A stretch of DNA of 64,000 nt from Paramecium pentaurelia. Its lineage: Eukaryota > Ciliophora > Oligohymenophorea > Peniculida > Parameciidae. This document shows, piece by piece, positions 51,107 through 63,765 of the stretch. The notes under the pieces are model-generated. The model was not told where the DNA came from, made no database searches, and worked only from the letters and a program-made list of their open reading frames with translations. The stretch is taken from contig CAJJDO010000050.1 of NCBI GenBank assembly GCA_905183005.1, forward strand, positions 17,851-81,850, in the 5' to 3' direction. The stretch's first letter is position 1; each line of letters starts with the position of its first letter. The position numbers were made by a program, and so were the translations under genes.

Positions 51107-52061
51107 TCATTAATCCATACTTTTTTTTTTCTATTTCAAAGCTAATTTTTCATATACCATCCATAGAACTCCACTTTATATACATTTTTTTATTAATCTG
51201 GGTAAATAACCTTAATAAAACCCTTTAAGACCTTCAGTCACTTTTATGGTTTTTGCTAACTTAAGTAAATTACTCTATGTTAACTAAACTTAATTACACT
51301 CTTATTTTATGCCTACTATCTTATTCTTAAGTTATCAAATGGGTATGTAACCATAATAGCTAGCATTGCCGCACTTGAACCACAAATTGCTACTATAATT
51401 GAGTTGTTTTTTGGGTCTTAACCTTTTGTAAATAAACCACTTAAATTTAATAAATTCCGATAAATTGTATATTAAATTCCTGAAAAAGGTACATCTTTCA
51501 AAATTGCAGCAATCGTACCCTTAATATTAAAATGATTAATACTCTGTAAAAACCAAAAAAGCCTTCTTCTTTTGCTATTTTTAAGAAACATTTATTAATT
51601 TTGCTGTATTCATAGTTGCCTACAATTTACATTTTCGTTCTCATTACAGCCAATGGTGTTGAAGCTACCGTGCCCACTAATTTGCTTGATGAAGCAATCA
51701 TTAAATTTAGAAAACTTTATAAATAGATTGGATAATGGGATGGTGGGCTCTTTATAATTATCATAAATTACCTATATTTCTCTATGCCTGAGAAAAAAAA
51801 TGAAAAAGATACTGTATTTTTTGCTATTGATAAAATAGTCCCTCTATAAAAGCCTCTTAATCCTTCTTGATTATAAATTTAGGAGGCAATTAGAGATAAA
51901 CCTTTGAAATTGATATTTTGTTTTGAATAGCCTGTTGCAATCATTGATGTTTGTAAAACTTCTAAAGGTTAAAGAATTAATGTGGCCCCCACAGCAATTT
52001 AAAAGTTTTTCATATTTAACATTGCAGGCTTGATATTTTTTTTCTATTCCTTTTCTGCCAT
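51107..52061 (-). CDS. Mitochondrial carrier family (SLC25) transporter
   Basis: The product is 302 residues, the usual carrier length, with introns 51275-51297 (23 nt, TAG) and 51520-51542 (23 nt, AAG). It has three repeats with the P-x-[DE]-x-x-[RKQ] signature: PLEVLQTS (repeat 1), PLAVMRTKMQ (repeat 2, Ala replacing the acidic residue) and PFDNLRIRQQ (repeat 3). Each is followed by an EGxxGFY element (EGLRGFYRG, EGFFGFYRG, EGLKGFYQG). Such carriers exchange metabolites across the mitochondrial inner membrane; the substrate cannot be read by eye. The protein ends with a Lys-rich ALKQKKKS tail. Its start is 24 nt from the divergent giant coiled-coil gene. Confidence 0.9.
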
Positions 52062-52085
52062 TTTAATATTATTTTTTTTTTCACA
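52062..52085. promoter_or_regulatory. 24-nt bidirectional intergenic spacer
   Basis: The entire gap between the start codons of the mitochondrial carrier (-) and the giant coiled-coil gene (+): TTTAATATT, then an uninterrupted T-run (A-run on the other strand) and CACA. Confidence 0.5.
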
Positions 52086-55000
52086 ATGAAAAGTATCCAA
52101 TAAGTTAACTCATCATCTGTTCCTATTGGAGTTTAAGTAACCTATTCCTTCCCTATAAATAGCAAATAGATACTCAGCTCTAAAAAGTTAAAACCCTACT
52201 TGATTTAGAGCACCAGTAAACACTCGAGAGATCTTTTAAGGAATCAAAATTGAATAAAGAATTTGCATAAAAATTAACTTAGAAAGTTGACTAGTTATAA
52301 TTAGAGAGGGATAAGTATAAGAAATAATTTGAAGAAGGATTAAAAAAAGTGGAAGGAAGTGGATATGGAAGAACTTCTTTCCACAGCAACAAAAGTGATT
52401 TAGAAAGGCAAATATAAACTGAAAGAGGCAAATAGACAGATAAGTCAGCTCTATAATAAATTTTGAATGAAAAAGGTGAACAAATGCAATAAGAAATTGA
52501 ATGCTTGAAAAGTGAAAATAATTAGGTGACTTCTGACTTAAGATAAGCATGGCAGGATATAGATTAGAAAGAACAATTAATCAAAAAACTTGAACTCTAA
52601 AATAGTGTATTAGTGAATGAAATTAGAAAGCTATAAAGAAAACTTTAACAAGAAAAGTTAAATAACTCTGAAATAAAGGCTGTAAAATAAAAAGATATAT
52701 CTTCCAGTTAAGAATAAATGTATTATACTTTTATTATACCTAGGCCAATAGAAATATAATGCTTAAAGAATTAGATAAATGAACTTTAAGATGAAATAAA
52801 TGAATATCAAGAAATGATAGACTCATAACAATAATAAATTGAAATTCAAAAAACGAATAATTCATAACTTAAAATTGAAAAAGATAATATTGCTCATAAA
52901 TATGCAAGTATTTAAAAATTTATTTTCCTTAGTTGCTAATGAAAAACTATAAGCTTTATTTGAGGAGAAAGATGAAATGGAAAAATAAAAAAAAATAGAT
53001 AATGAATCTTTAAATGGATTACAAATGTGTGTGTCGATTCAAAAAGAAAATATTAAATACCTTGAAAGTGAAATGAAAGGTTTAAATCAACAGTTAAACC
53101 AAATGAAATCATTAATCAGTAATCTAGAGATAACTATTAATGATTTAAAGAACGAAAATCTAAATTTATTAGAAAAACTTGCAGAAAAACCATTGTAAAT
53201 AAATCTCAATCTTGAAAATGAAATAGCCAACCTGTAAAGTGCTTCATAAGCAGATGATGATTTGTTAAATAAATTTAACACTTTGAATGTTGAATATCAA
53301 AACCTTAATAAAAGCTATTTAAATTTATAATCAGAATATGGCAATTAATAAATAAATTTTACAAATTTAGAAGATTAATTAAAGTAATAACAACTTTTAA
53401 ATAATAAGCTGAACTCAGATAATGATAACTTAAAAAAAATGATCTAAAACTTAGAAAATGAAAACAAAAAATTAAATCAGTAAAATTCTGAATTATTGTC
53501 TTAAATAAATATTTATTAAGTTAAAGATGATGAAAACTGTAAAGTTTTGAGAAAATTAAATGAGAATATAGATATGAAAAATGTCGAAAATATTCGTCTC
53601 AAAAATAAAACAAAAAAACAAATTGGAAGCTATTTCTTGGTCTTATGTAGAATTTTAAAGTTAGAAAAAGATAAATCAATCTAAGAATAAAAAATTATAA
53701 AACAATAAGGCATCATAAATGATTTGCTGTTAACTCTTGAATAATAGCGAAAAGATGTGAATTAATATTCAAATATAGAATAAAAATAATTATAATAGAT
53801 AGATATAAAGCCTATAGAATTGGAGGAATAAAAAAATTTGAAAATATTAAATTAAAAGATTTTGGGAAAGTTCTTTAGATTAATGATAAAATAGTAATAA
53901 AAAGATTAACAAATCAAAAATTTAACATAAAGGCTTTCAAAGCTAAAGTCAATCAATGATGCTTTAACCAACTAAAGTGAGGATAATCATTAGATAAAAA
54001 AAGATGAAGATTTGTTAGAAATTTCAAAATGCCCATTAGTTAATGAAGAATGTAGTGAAAGTCTACTTAATGCAGATGAATTAAAAAAAGTAAAATTATT
54101 TAACCTAAGACTTTTGACTAAACTTTTCCGTATCGCAACTCAATTAAATTAAAAAAAATAAATAAATTTAGATTTCGAAAGAAGATTGAATAAACAAAAG
54201 GCTATAAATTCTTAATTATAAATCTAAATTGAACAATTTAAAGCAATAAATAAAGAAAATGACTTAGAAGATTAGTAAAAGATTGTAGATAATAATAATG
54301 ATTATGAATAACTCTAAGGAAATACTGAAAGTTTGAAAAATTTTAATAGGAAACTATTAGTTAAATGTTTTAGAAATGTATACCTGTAATAAAAATTAGC
54401 TAAAGAAAATTTATTGCTAAATAATCGAATAAATAAACTTAAAGCTTAGTTAAATGAGACAAATTAAGAAAATATAGTTACAGAATAAAGTAAAAAAAAT
54501 GAATATAATGAGATTTAGAATATAACACCAAAAGAGGATGAATATATACAAAAAATTTCAACATAAGAATTAAAATATTTATCTAAATGGTTCAAAGCTA
54601 TGTGTTTGATAAAAAGTAAAAATAGTGTGGTTGATTAACTTAATCAAAAGTTAGCAAAACAAAAAGCCATAAATGAGGAATTGAGAGAGCAAATCAAGAT
54701 GAATGAAGAAGATGTAGAAAATTTGGAAGTGAAAGAAAAATCTGAAGAATAGGAAGAATAATCAGTACCATTATCACAAGATGATGGAGAAGGATAAAAA
54801 AAGCTCAGAAGTCAGAATAATAAATTGCTGGGCAAATTATTCAGAGTGATGAGCTAATTTAATAAAAAGAATAATGAAATTGAGGAATTGAAGGAAAGAT
54901 TACATAAATAGAAGGCAATTCTAGATGAATTAAGCAATTAAAATAATGCTTCCATTTCAGAAGAAAAAGGAGATGACCTTGGAAAAGCAGAAGAAATTGA

Positions 55001-58000
55001 ATTAAATTAGGAGGTTTAATAAATTCCAGACGTTGAACAATTGAAGAAGCAAAAACTCACATTATTTGGAAAATTGTTCAGAGCAATGAGCTTAATAAAC
55101 CAAAAGAATAAGGAAATTGAATCTTTAAGTGATAGATTAAATAAACAAAAAGCCATCATAGAAGAATTAACATCTTCAAACTCAGAAAACTTGGCAATTG
55201 AGATGGAACCATAATAAATTGAACTTCAGAGTGCTCCTAACAATTTAATTGAAGATAATGGTAATTTAGAACTGAACAATACAGAAGAATTCAATAAATT
55301 GAAAACTTCCAATGATAGATCTTTGAGCAAATTATTCAGAGCTATGTTTTTGATTTCTAAGAAAAATAACTAAATCGAATAATTGAATTCTAGATTGCTT
55401 AAGCAAAAAGCAATAATTGAAGAGTTAGCTCAAAACGATAGTGCTTAATAATAAAGAGAGAAGATTCATAAGCTTTTGGGCAAACTCTTTAGAGCAATCA
55501 GTGATTTGAACATGAAGCAGAAACAAAATGAGGAGTTGAAAGAACGATTATCAAAAAGTAAGGCTCTCGTAGACAGTTTACTCAATTAAGTTCCTCAAAA
55601 GGAAGAAGAGGTTGCTTCTGAAATTAAACAATCTGATCAAGAAGAGATAACTATGCCAACGGATTTAATTCAGCGTTTAGAGGCTGACCAATAGCAATTA
55701 AAGAATAGAAATATTAAACTGACTTCAAAGATGTTTAAGATAATGATTAAATTAAGTCAAAAGGACAAATTGATTGAATCCTTATCAGAGCGCCTTCTTA
55801 AACAAAAAGCAATAAATGATGAATTAAGGAATCAAATAGTGGACTCTCTGTAACCATAACCTTAATGTGAAACGATGGAGATCGTAGATAATCAACAATA
55901 GGTAAATGCAGACGAGTTTAATAAGATTAAAAATTCTAACAGCAAATCTCTCGCTAAAATATTCAGATTAGTGTTCAAATTAAATTAAAAAGAGAAGATT
56001 ATTGATGAGTAAAATTAAAGAATTGCAAAATTGAAATAGATTATTTCAGAATATGCTCTAAATGATGATACTTTAAAAAAGGTTAAGGACAAAAATCACA
56101 AATTGCTGGCTTAATAATTTAGAGTTGTGATTAAGTTAGCAAAACAATAATAAGAAAATGAAGAACTCAAGAATAGATTGAGTAAATCAAAGTAATTGGT
56201 TGTTGAATAATAAGATATGGTTGAAAATTTGTAGCAGTAACTTCAAAGCAATGTAATTCAGAACCAAGAACAAGATGTTCCTAAAGAGTAATATTAAGAA
56301 TAATTACAAGGAATTGATCTTTCGAATAAGGATGAAGAAATTTAAACATTAATTAGGTAAAAGAACAAATAATTGGGAAAACTTTTCAAAATAATGATTT
56401 AGTTAGAAAGAAAGAATAAAGAAATCGAATAGTTATCATAAAGGTTATTGAAATAGAAAGCAATAAATGATGAATTATTATTGTAAAATTCAAGTGATGA
56501 AACGGAAGTAAGTTCCTATTCTTCACAGAAAAATTAGCAAGAATAAGTAAATGTTCAGAATAACTCAGAAATGAAAGATTTGTAAGAAGAAAATGACAAA
56601 TTGAAATAAGAATTGAAAAAGCAAACAAATTAGAATAATAGATGGTTAGCCAAATTATTTAGAGCTTTAAATTGTATAAAGAGTAGAAATAGTTTGGTTG
56701 ATTAACTTAATCAAAAGTTAGCAAAACAAAAAGCCATAAATGAGGAATTGAGAGAGCAAATCAAGATGAATGAAGAAGATGTAGAAAATTTGGAAGTGAA
56801 AGAAAAATCTGAAGAATAGGAAGAATAATCAGTACCATTATCACAAGATGATGGAGAAGGATAAAAAAAGCTCAGAAGTCAGAATAATAAATTGCTGGGC
56901 AAATTATTCAGAGTGATGAGCTAATTTAATAAAAAGAATAATGAAATTGAGGAATTGAAGGAAAGATTACATAAATAGAAGGCAATTCTAGATGAATTAA
57001 GCAATTAAAATAATGCTTCCATTTCAGAAGAAAAAGGAGATGACCTTGGAAAAGCAGAAGAAATTGAATTAAATTAGGAGGTTTAATAAATTCCAGACGT
57101 TGAACAATTGAAGAAGCAAAAACTCACATTATTTGGAAAATTGTTCAGAGCAATGAGCTTAATAAACCAAAAGAATAAGGAAATTGAATCTTTAAGTGAT
57201 AGATTAAATAAACAAAAAGCCATCATAGAAGAATTAACATCTTCAAACTCAGAAAACTTGGCAATTGAGATGGAACCATAATAAATTGAACTTCAGAGTG
57301 CTCCTAACAATTTAATTGAAGATAATGGTAATTTAGAACTGAACAATACAGAAGAATTCAATAAATTGAAAACTTCCAATGATAGATCTTTGAGCAAATT
57401 ATTCAGAGCTATGTTTTTGATTTCTAAGAAAAATAACTAAATCGAATAATTGAATTCTAGATTGCTTAAGCAAAAAGCAATAATTGAAGAGTTAGCTCAA
57501 AACGATAGTGCTTAATAATAAAGAGAGAAGATTCATAAGCTTTTGGGCAAACTCTTTAGAGCAATCAGTGATTTGAACATGAAGCAGAAACAAAATGAGG
57601 AGTTGAAAGAACGATTATCAAAAAGTAAGGCTCTCGTAGACAGTTTACTCAATTAAGTTCCTCAAAAGGAAGAAGAGGTTGCTTCTGAAATTAAACAATC
57701 TGATCAAGAAGAGATAACTATGCCAACGGATTTAATTCAGCGTTTAGAGGCTGACCAATAGCAATTAAAGAATAGAAATATTAAACTGACTTCAAAGATG
57801 TTTAAGATAATGATTAAATTAAGTCAAAAGGACAAATTGATTGAATCCTTATCAGAGCGCCTTCTTAAACAAAAAGCAATAAATGATGAATTAAGGAATC
57901 AAATAGTGGACTCTCTGTAACCATAACCTTAATGTGAAACGATGGAGATCGTAGATAATCAACAATAGGTAAATGCAGACGAGTTTAATAAGATTAAAAA

Positions 58001-61000
58001 TTCTAACAGCAAATCTCTCGCTAAAATATTCAGATTAGTGTTCAAATTAAATTAAAAAGAGAAGATTATTGATGAGTAAAATTAAAGAATTGCAAAATTG
58101 AAATAGATTATTTCAGAATATGCTCTAAATGATGATACTTTAAAAAAGGTTAAGGACAAAAATCACAAATTGCTGGCTTAATAATTTAGAGTTGTGATTA
58201 AGTTAGCAAAACAATAATAAGAAAATGAAGAACTCAAGAATAGATTGAGTAAATCAAAGTAATTGGTTGTTGAATAATAAGATATGGTTGAAAATTTGTA
58301 GCAGTAACTTCAAAGCAATGTAATTCAGAACCAAGAACAAGATGTTCCTAAAGAGTAATATTAAGAATAATTACAAGGAATTGATCTTTCGAATAAGGAT
58401 GAAGAAATTTAAACATTAATTAGGTAAAAGAACAAATAATTGGGAAAACTTTTCAAAATAATGATTTAGTTAGAAAGAAAGAATAAAGAAATCGAATAGT
58501 TATCATAAAGGTTATTGAAATAGAAAGCAATAAATGATGAATTATTATTGTAAAATTCAAGTGATGAAACGGAAGTAAGTTCCTATTCTTCACAGAAAAA
58601 TTAGCAAGAATAAGTAAATGTTCAGAATAACTCAGAAATGAAAGATTTGTAAGAAGAAAATGACAAATTGAAATAAGAATTGAAAAAGCAAACAAATTAG
58701 AATAATAGATGGTTAGCCAAATTATTTAGAGCTTTAAATTGTATAAAGAGTAGAAATAGTTTGGTTGATTAACTTAATCAAAAGTTAGCAAAACAAAAAG
58801 CCATAAATGAGGAATTGAGAGAGCAAATCAAGATGAATGAAGAAGATGTAGAAAATTTGGAAGTGAAAGAAAAATCTGAAGAATAGGAAGAATAATCAGT
58901 ACCATTATCACAAGATGATGGAGAAGGATAAAAAAAGCTCAGAAGTCAGAATAATAAATTGCTGGGCAAATTATTCAGAGTGATGAGCTAATTTAATAAA
59001 AAGAATAATGAAATTGAGGAATTGAAGGAAAGATTACATAAATAGAAGGCAATTCTAGATGAATTAAGCAATTAAAATAATGCTTCCATTTCAGAAGAAA
59101 AAGGAGATGACCTTGGAAAAGCAGAAGAAATTGAATTAAATTAGGAGGTTTAATAAATTCCAGACGTTGAACAATTGAAGAAGCAAAAACTCACATTATT
59201 TGGAAAATTGTTCAGAGCAATGAGCTTAATAAACCAAAAGAATAAGGAAATTGAATCTTTAAGTGATAGATTAAATAAACAAAAAGCCATCATAGAAGAA
59301 TTAACATCTTCAAACTCAGAAAACTTGGCAATTGAGATGGAACCATAATAAATTGAACTTCAGAGTGCTCCTAACAATTTAATTGAAGATAATGGTAATT
59401 TAGAACTGAACAATACAGAAGAATTCAATAAATTGAAAACTTCCAATGATAGATCTTTGAGCAAATTATTCAGAGCTATGTTTTTGATTTCTAAGAAAAA
59501 TAACTAAATCGAATAATTGAATTCTAGATTGCTTAAGCAAAAAGCAATAATTGAAGAGTTAGCTCAAAACGATAGTGCTTAATAATAAAGAGAGAAGATT
59601 CATAAGCTTTTGGGCAAACTCTTTAGAGCAATCAGTGATTTGAACATGAAGCAGAAACAAAATGAGGAGTTGAAAGAACGATTATCAAAAAGTAAGGCTC
59701 TCGTAGACAGTTTACTCAATTAAGTTCCTCAAAAGGAAGAAGAGGTTGCTTCTGAAATTAAACAATCTGATCAAGAAGAGATAACTATGCCAACGGATTT
59801 AATTCAGCGTTTAGAGGCTGACCAATAGCAATTAAAGAATAGAAATATTAAACTGACTTCAAAGATGTTTAAGATAATGATTAAATTAAGTCAAAAGGAC
59901 AAATTGATTGAATCCTTATCAGAGCGCCTTCTTAAACAAAAAGCAATAAATGATGAATTAAGGAATCAAATAGTGGACTCTCTGTAACCATAACCTTAAT
60001 GTGAAACGATGGAGATCGTAGATAATCAACAATAGGTAAATGCAGACGAGTTTAATAAGATTAAAAATTCTAACAGCAAATCTCTCGCTAAAATATTCAG
60101 ATTAGTGTTCAAATTAAATTAAAAAGAGAAGATTATTGATGAGTAAAATTAAAGAATTGCAAAATTGAAATAGATTATTTCAGAATATGCTCTAAATGAT
60201 GATACTTTAAAAAAGGTTAAGGACAAAAATCACAAATTGCTGGCTTAATAATTTAGAGTTGTGATTAAGTTAGCAAAACAATAATAAGAAAATGAAGAAC
60301 TCAAGAATAGATTGAGTAAATCAAAGTAATTGGTTGTTGAATAATAAGATATGGTTGAAAATTTGTAGCAGTAACTTCAAAGCAATGTAATTCAGAACCA
60401 AGAACAAGATGTTCCTAAAGAGTAATATTAAGAATAATTACAAGGAATTGATCTTTCGAATAAGGATGAAGAAATTTAAACATTAATTAGGTAAAAGAAC
60501 AAATAATTGGGAAAACTTTTCAAAATAATGATTTAGTTAGAAAGAAAGAATAAAGAAATCGAATAGTTATCATAAAGGTTATTGAAATAGAAAGCAATAA
60601 ATGATGAATTATTATTGTAAAATTCAAGTGATGAAACGGAAGTAAGTTCCTATTCTTCACAGAAAAATTAGCAAGAATAAGTAAATGTTCAGAATAACTC
60701 AGAAATGAAAGATTTGTAAGAAGAAAATGACAAATTGAAATAAGAATTGAAAAAGCAAACAAATTAGAATAATAGATGGTTAGCCAAATTATTTAGAGCT
60801 TTAAATTGTATAAAGAGTAGAAATAGTTTGGTTGATTAACTTAATCAAAAGTTAGCAAAACAAAAAGCCATAAATGAGGAATTGAGAGAGCAAATCAAGA
60901 TGAATGAAGAAGATGTAGAAAATTTGGAAGTGAAAGAAAAATCTGAAGAATAGGAAGAATAATCAGTACCATTATCACAAGATGATGGAGAAGGATAAAA

Positions 61001-63763
61001 AAAGCTCAGAAGTCAGAATAATAAATTGCTGGGCAAATTATTCAGAGTGATGAGCTAATTTAATAAAAAGAATAATGAAATTGAGGAATTGAAGGAAAGA
61101 TTACATAAATAGAAGGCAATTCTAGATGAATTAAGCAATTAAAATAATGCTTCCATTTCAGAAGAAAAAGGAGATGACCTTGGAAAAGCAGAAGAAATTG
61201 AATTAAATTAGGAGGTTTAATAAATTCCAGACGTTGAACAATTGAAGAAGCAAAAACTCACATTATTTGGAAAATTGTTCAGAGCAATGAGCTTAATAAA
61301 CCAAAAGAATAAGGAAATTGAATCTTTAAGTGATAGATTAAATAAACAAAAAGCCATCATAGAAGAATTAACATCTTCAAACTCAGAAAACTTGGCAATT
61401 GAGATGGAACCATAATAAATTGAACTTCAGAGTGCTCCTAACAATTTAATTGAAGATAATGGTAATTTAGAACTGAACAATACAGAAGAATTCAATAAAT
61501 TGAAAACTTCCAATGATAGATCTTTGAGCAAATTATTCAGAGCTATGTTTTTGATTTCTAAGAAAAATAACTAAATCGAATAATTGAATTCTAGATTGCT
61601 TAAGCAAAAAGCAATAATTGAAGAGTTAGCTCAAAACGATAGTGCTTAATAATAAAGAGAGAAGATTCATAAGCTTTTGGGCAAACTCTTTAGAGCAATC
61701 AGTGATTTGAACATGAAGCAGAAACAAAATGAGGAGTTGAAAGAACGATTATCAAAAAGTAAGGCTCTCGTAGACAGTTTACTCAATTAAGTTCCTCAAA
61801 AGGAAGAAGAGGTTGCTTCTGAAATTAAACAATCTGATCAAGAAGAGATAACTATGCCAACGGATTTAATTCAGCGTTTAGAGGCTGACCAATAGCAATT
61901 AAAGAATAGAAATATTAAACTGACTTCAAAGATGTTTAAGATAATGATTAAATTAAGTCAAAAGGACAAATTGATTGAATCCTTATCAGAGCGCCTTCTT
62001 AAACAAAAAGCAATAAATGATGAATTAAGGAATCAAATAGTGGACTCTCTGTAACCATAACCTTAATGTGAAACGATGGAGATCGTAGATAATCAACAAT
62101 AGGTAAATGCAGACGAGTTTAATAAGATTAAAAATTCTAACAGCAAATCTCTCGCTAAAATATTCAGATTAGTGTTCAAATTAAATTAAAAAGAGAAGAT
62201 TATTGATGAGTAAAATTAAAGAATTGCAAAATTGAAATAGATTATTTCAGAATATGCTCTAAATGATGATACTTTAAAAAAGGTTAAGGACAAAAATCAC
62301 AAATTGCTGGCTTAATAATTTAGAGTTGTGATTAAGTTAGCAAAACAATAATAAGAAAATGAAGAACTCAAGAATAGATTGAGTAAATCAAAGTAATTGG
62401 TTGTTGAATAATAAGATATGGTTGAAAATTTGTAGCAGTAACTTCAAAGCAATGTAATTCAGAACCAAGAACAAGATGTTCCTAAAGAGTAATATTAAGA
62501 ATAATTACAAGGAATTGATCTTTCGAATAAGGATGAAGAAATTTAAACATTAATTAGGTAAAAGAACAAATAATTGGGAAAACTTTTCAAAATAATGATT
62601 TAGTTAGAAAGAAAGAATAAAGAAATCGAATAGTTATCATAAAGGTTATTGAAATAGAAAGCAATAAATGATGAATTATTATTGTAAAATTCAAGTGATG
62701 AAACGGAAGTAAGTTCCTATTCTTCACAGAAAAATTAGCAAGAATAAGTAAATGTTCAGAATAACTCAGAAATGAAAGATTTGTAAGAAGAAAATGACAA
62801 ATTGAAATAAGAATTGAAAAAGCAAACAAATTAGAATAATAGATGGTTAGCCAAATTATTTAGAGCTTTAAATTGTATAAAGAGTAGAAATAGTTTGGTT
62901 GATTAACTTAATCAAAAGTTAGCAAAACAAAAAGCCATAAATGAGGAATTGAGAGAGCAAATCAAGATGAATGAAGAAGATGTAGAAAATTTGGAAGTGA
63001 AAGAAAAATCTGAAGAATAGGAAGAATAATCAGTACCATTATCACAAGATGATGGAGAAGGATAAAAAAAGCTCAGAAGTCAGAATAATAAATTGCTGGG
63101 CAAATTATTCAGAGTGATGAGCTAATTTAATAAAAAGAATAATGAAATTGAGGAATTGAAGGAAAGATTACATAAATAGAAGGCAATTCTAGATGAATTA
63201 AGCAATTAAAATAATGCTTCCATTTCAGAAGAAAAAGGAGATGACCTTGGAAAAGCAGAAGAAATTGAATTAAATTAGGAGGTTTAATAAATTCCAGACG
63301 TTGAACAATTGAAGAAGCAAAAACTCACATTATTTGGAAAATTGTTCAGAGCAATGAGCTTAATAAACCAAAAGAATAAGGAAATTGAATCTTTAAGTGA
63401 TAGATTAAATAAACAAAAAGCCATCATAGAAGAATTAACATCTTCAAACTCAGAAAACTTGGCAATTGAGATGGAACCATAATAAATTGAACTTCAGAGT
63501 GCTCCTAACAATTTAATTGAAGATAATGGTAATTTAGAACTGAACAATACAGAAGAATTCAATAAATTGAAAACTTCCAATGATAGATCTTTGAGCAAAT
63601 TATTCAGAGCTATGTTTTTGATTTCTAAGAAAAATAACTAAATCGAATAATTGAATTCTAGATTGCTTAAGCAAAAAGCAATAATTGAAGAGTTAGCTCA
63701 AAACGATAGTGCTTAATAATAAAGAGAGAAGATTCATAAGCTTTTGGGCAAACTCTTTAGAGC
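52086..63763 (+). CDS. Giant repetitive coiled-coil protein (interrupted by an N)
   Basis: Start MKSIQQVNSS at 52086. Introns 52187-52208 (TAG), 52216-52240 (AAG, leaving a tiny 7-nt exon between) and 52908-52932 (TAG) restore one frame that is then TGA-free to the N at 63764, about 3,868 codons. The first ~830 codons are ordinary Gln/Glu/Asn/Lys coiled coil with a few diverged motif copies (GKFFRLM, TKLFRIA, VKCFRNV). The rest is the 689-codon higher-order repeat, each with nine copies of a ~41-residue helix-forming motif (LGKLFRAMSLINQKNKEIE type, ending KQKAI.EEL) joined by acidic Gln/Glu/Ser linkers. There is no signal, TM or catalytic motif. Long coiled coils of this kind build cortical or basal-body-linked filaments in ciliates (inference). 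Confidence 0.8.
54629..63763 (+). repeat. Tandem higher-order repeat array, 2067-bp unit, 4.4 copies
   Basis: Units start at 54629, 56696, 58763, 60830 and 62897. The first four are complete. The fifth runs 867 nt and is cut at the N. The period is exactly 2067 bp (689 codons), so the frame is kept. Copies look identical base for base over every stretch compared, for example the reverse-strand shadow ORFs at 56386, 58453, 60520 and 62587 translate identically. The sequence just before the first unit is a diverged relative of the unit's last motif, as expected for unequal crossover between motif copies. Confidence 0.95.
62897..63763 (+). repeat. Truncated fifth repeat unit
   Basis: Matches the first 867 nt of the 2067-bp unit, then stops at AGC followed by N. 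In complete units the same point continues AATCAGTGATTTG. Confidence 0.9.
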
Positions 63764-63764
63764 N
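63764..63764. other. Ambiguous base N, likely assembly gap
   Basis: The only N in the window sits exactly where the repeat unit breaks off and unrelated sequence begins. It is probably a gap placeholder, so array length and the join beyond it are unreliable. Confidence 0.85.
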
Positions 63765-63765
63765 A

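Noticed and set aside
51260..51297. A 14-nt intron in the mitochondrial carrier
   Set aside because: A 23-nt intron at 51275-51297 ending ATAG fits the frame and gives the normal 302-residue carrier.
56386..62829. Four identical 80-residue minus-strand ORFs
   Set aside because: They are antisense shadows of the repeat unit of the giant coiled-coil gene; identity only reflects the identical units.
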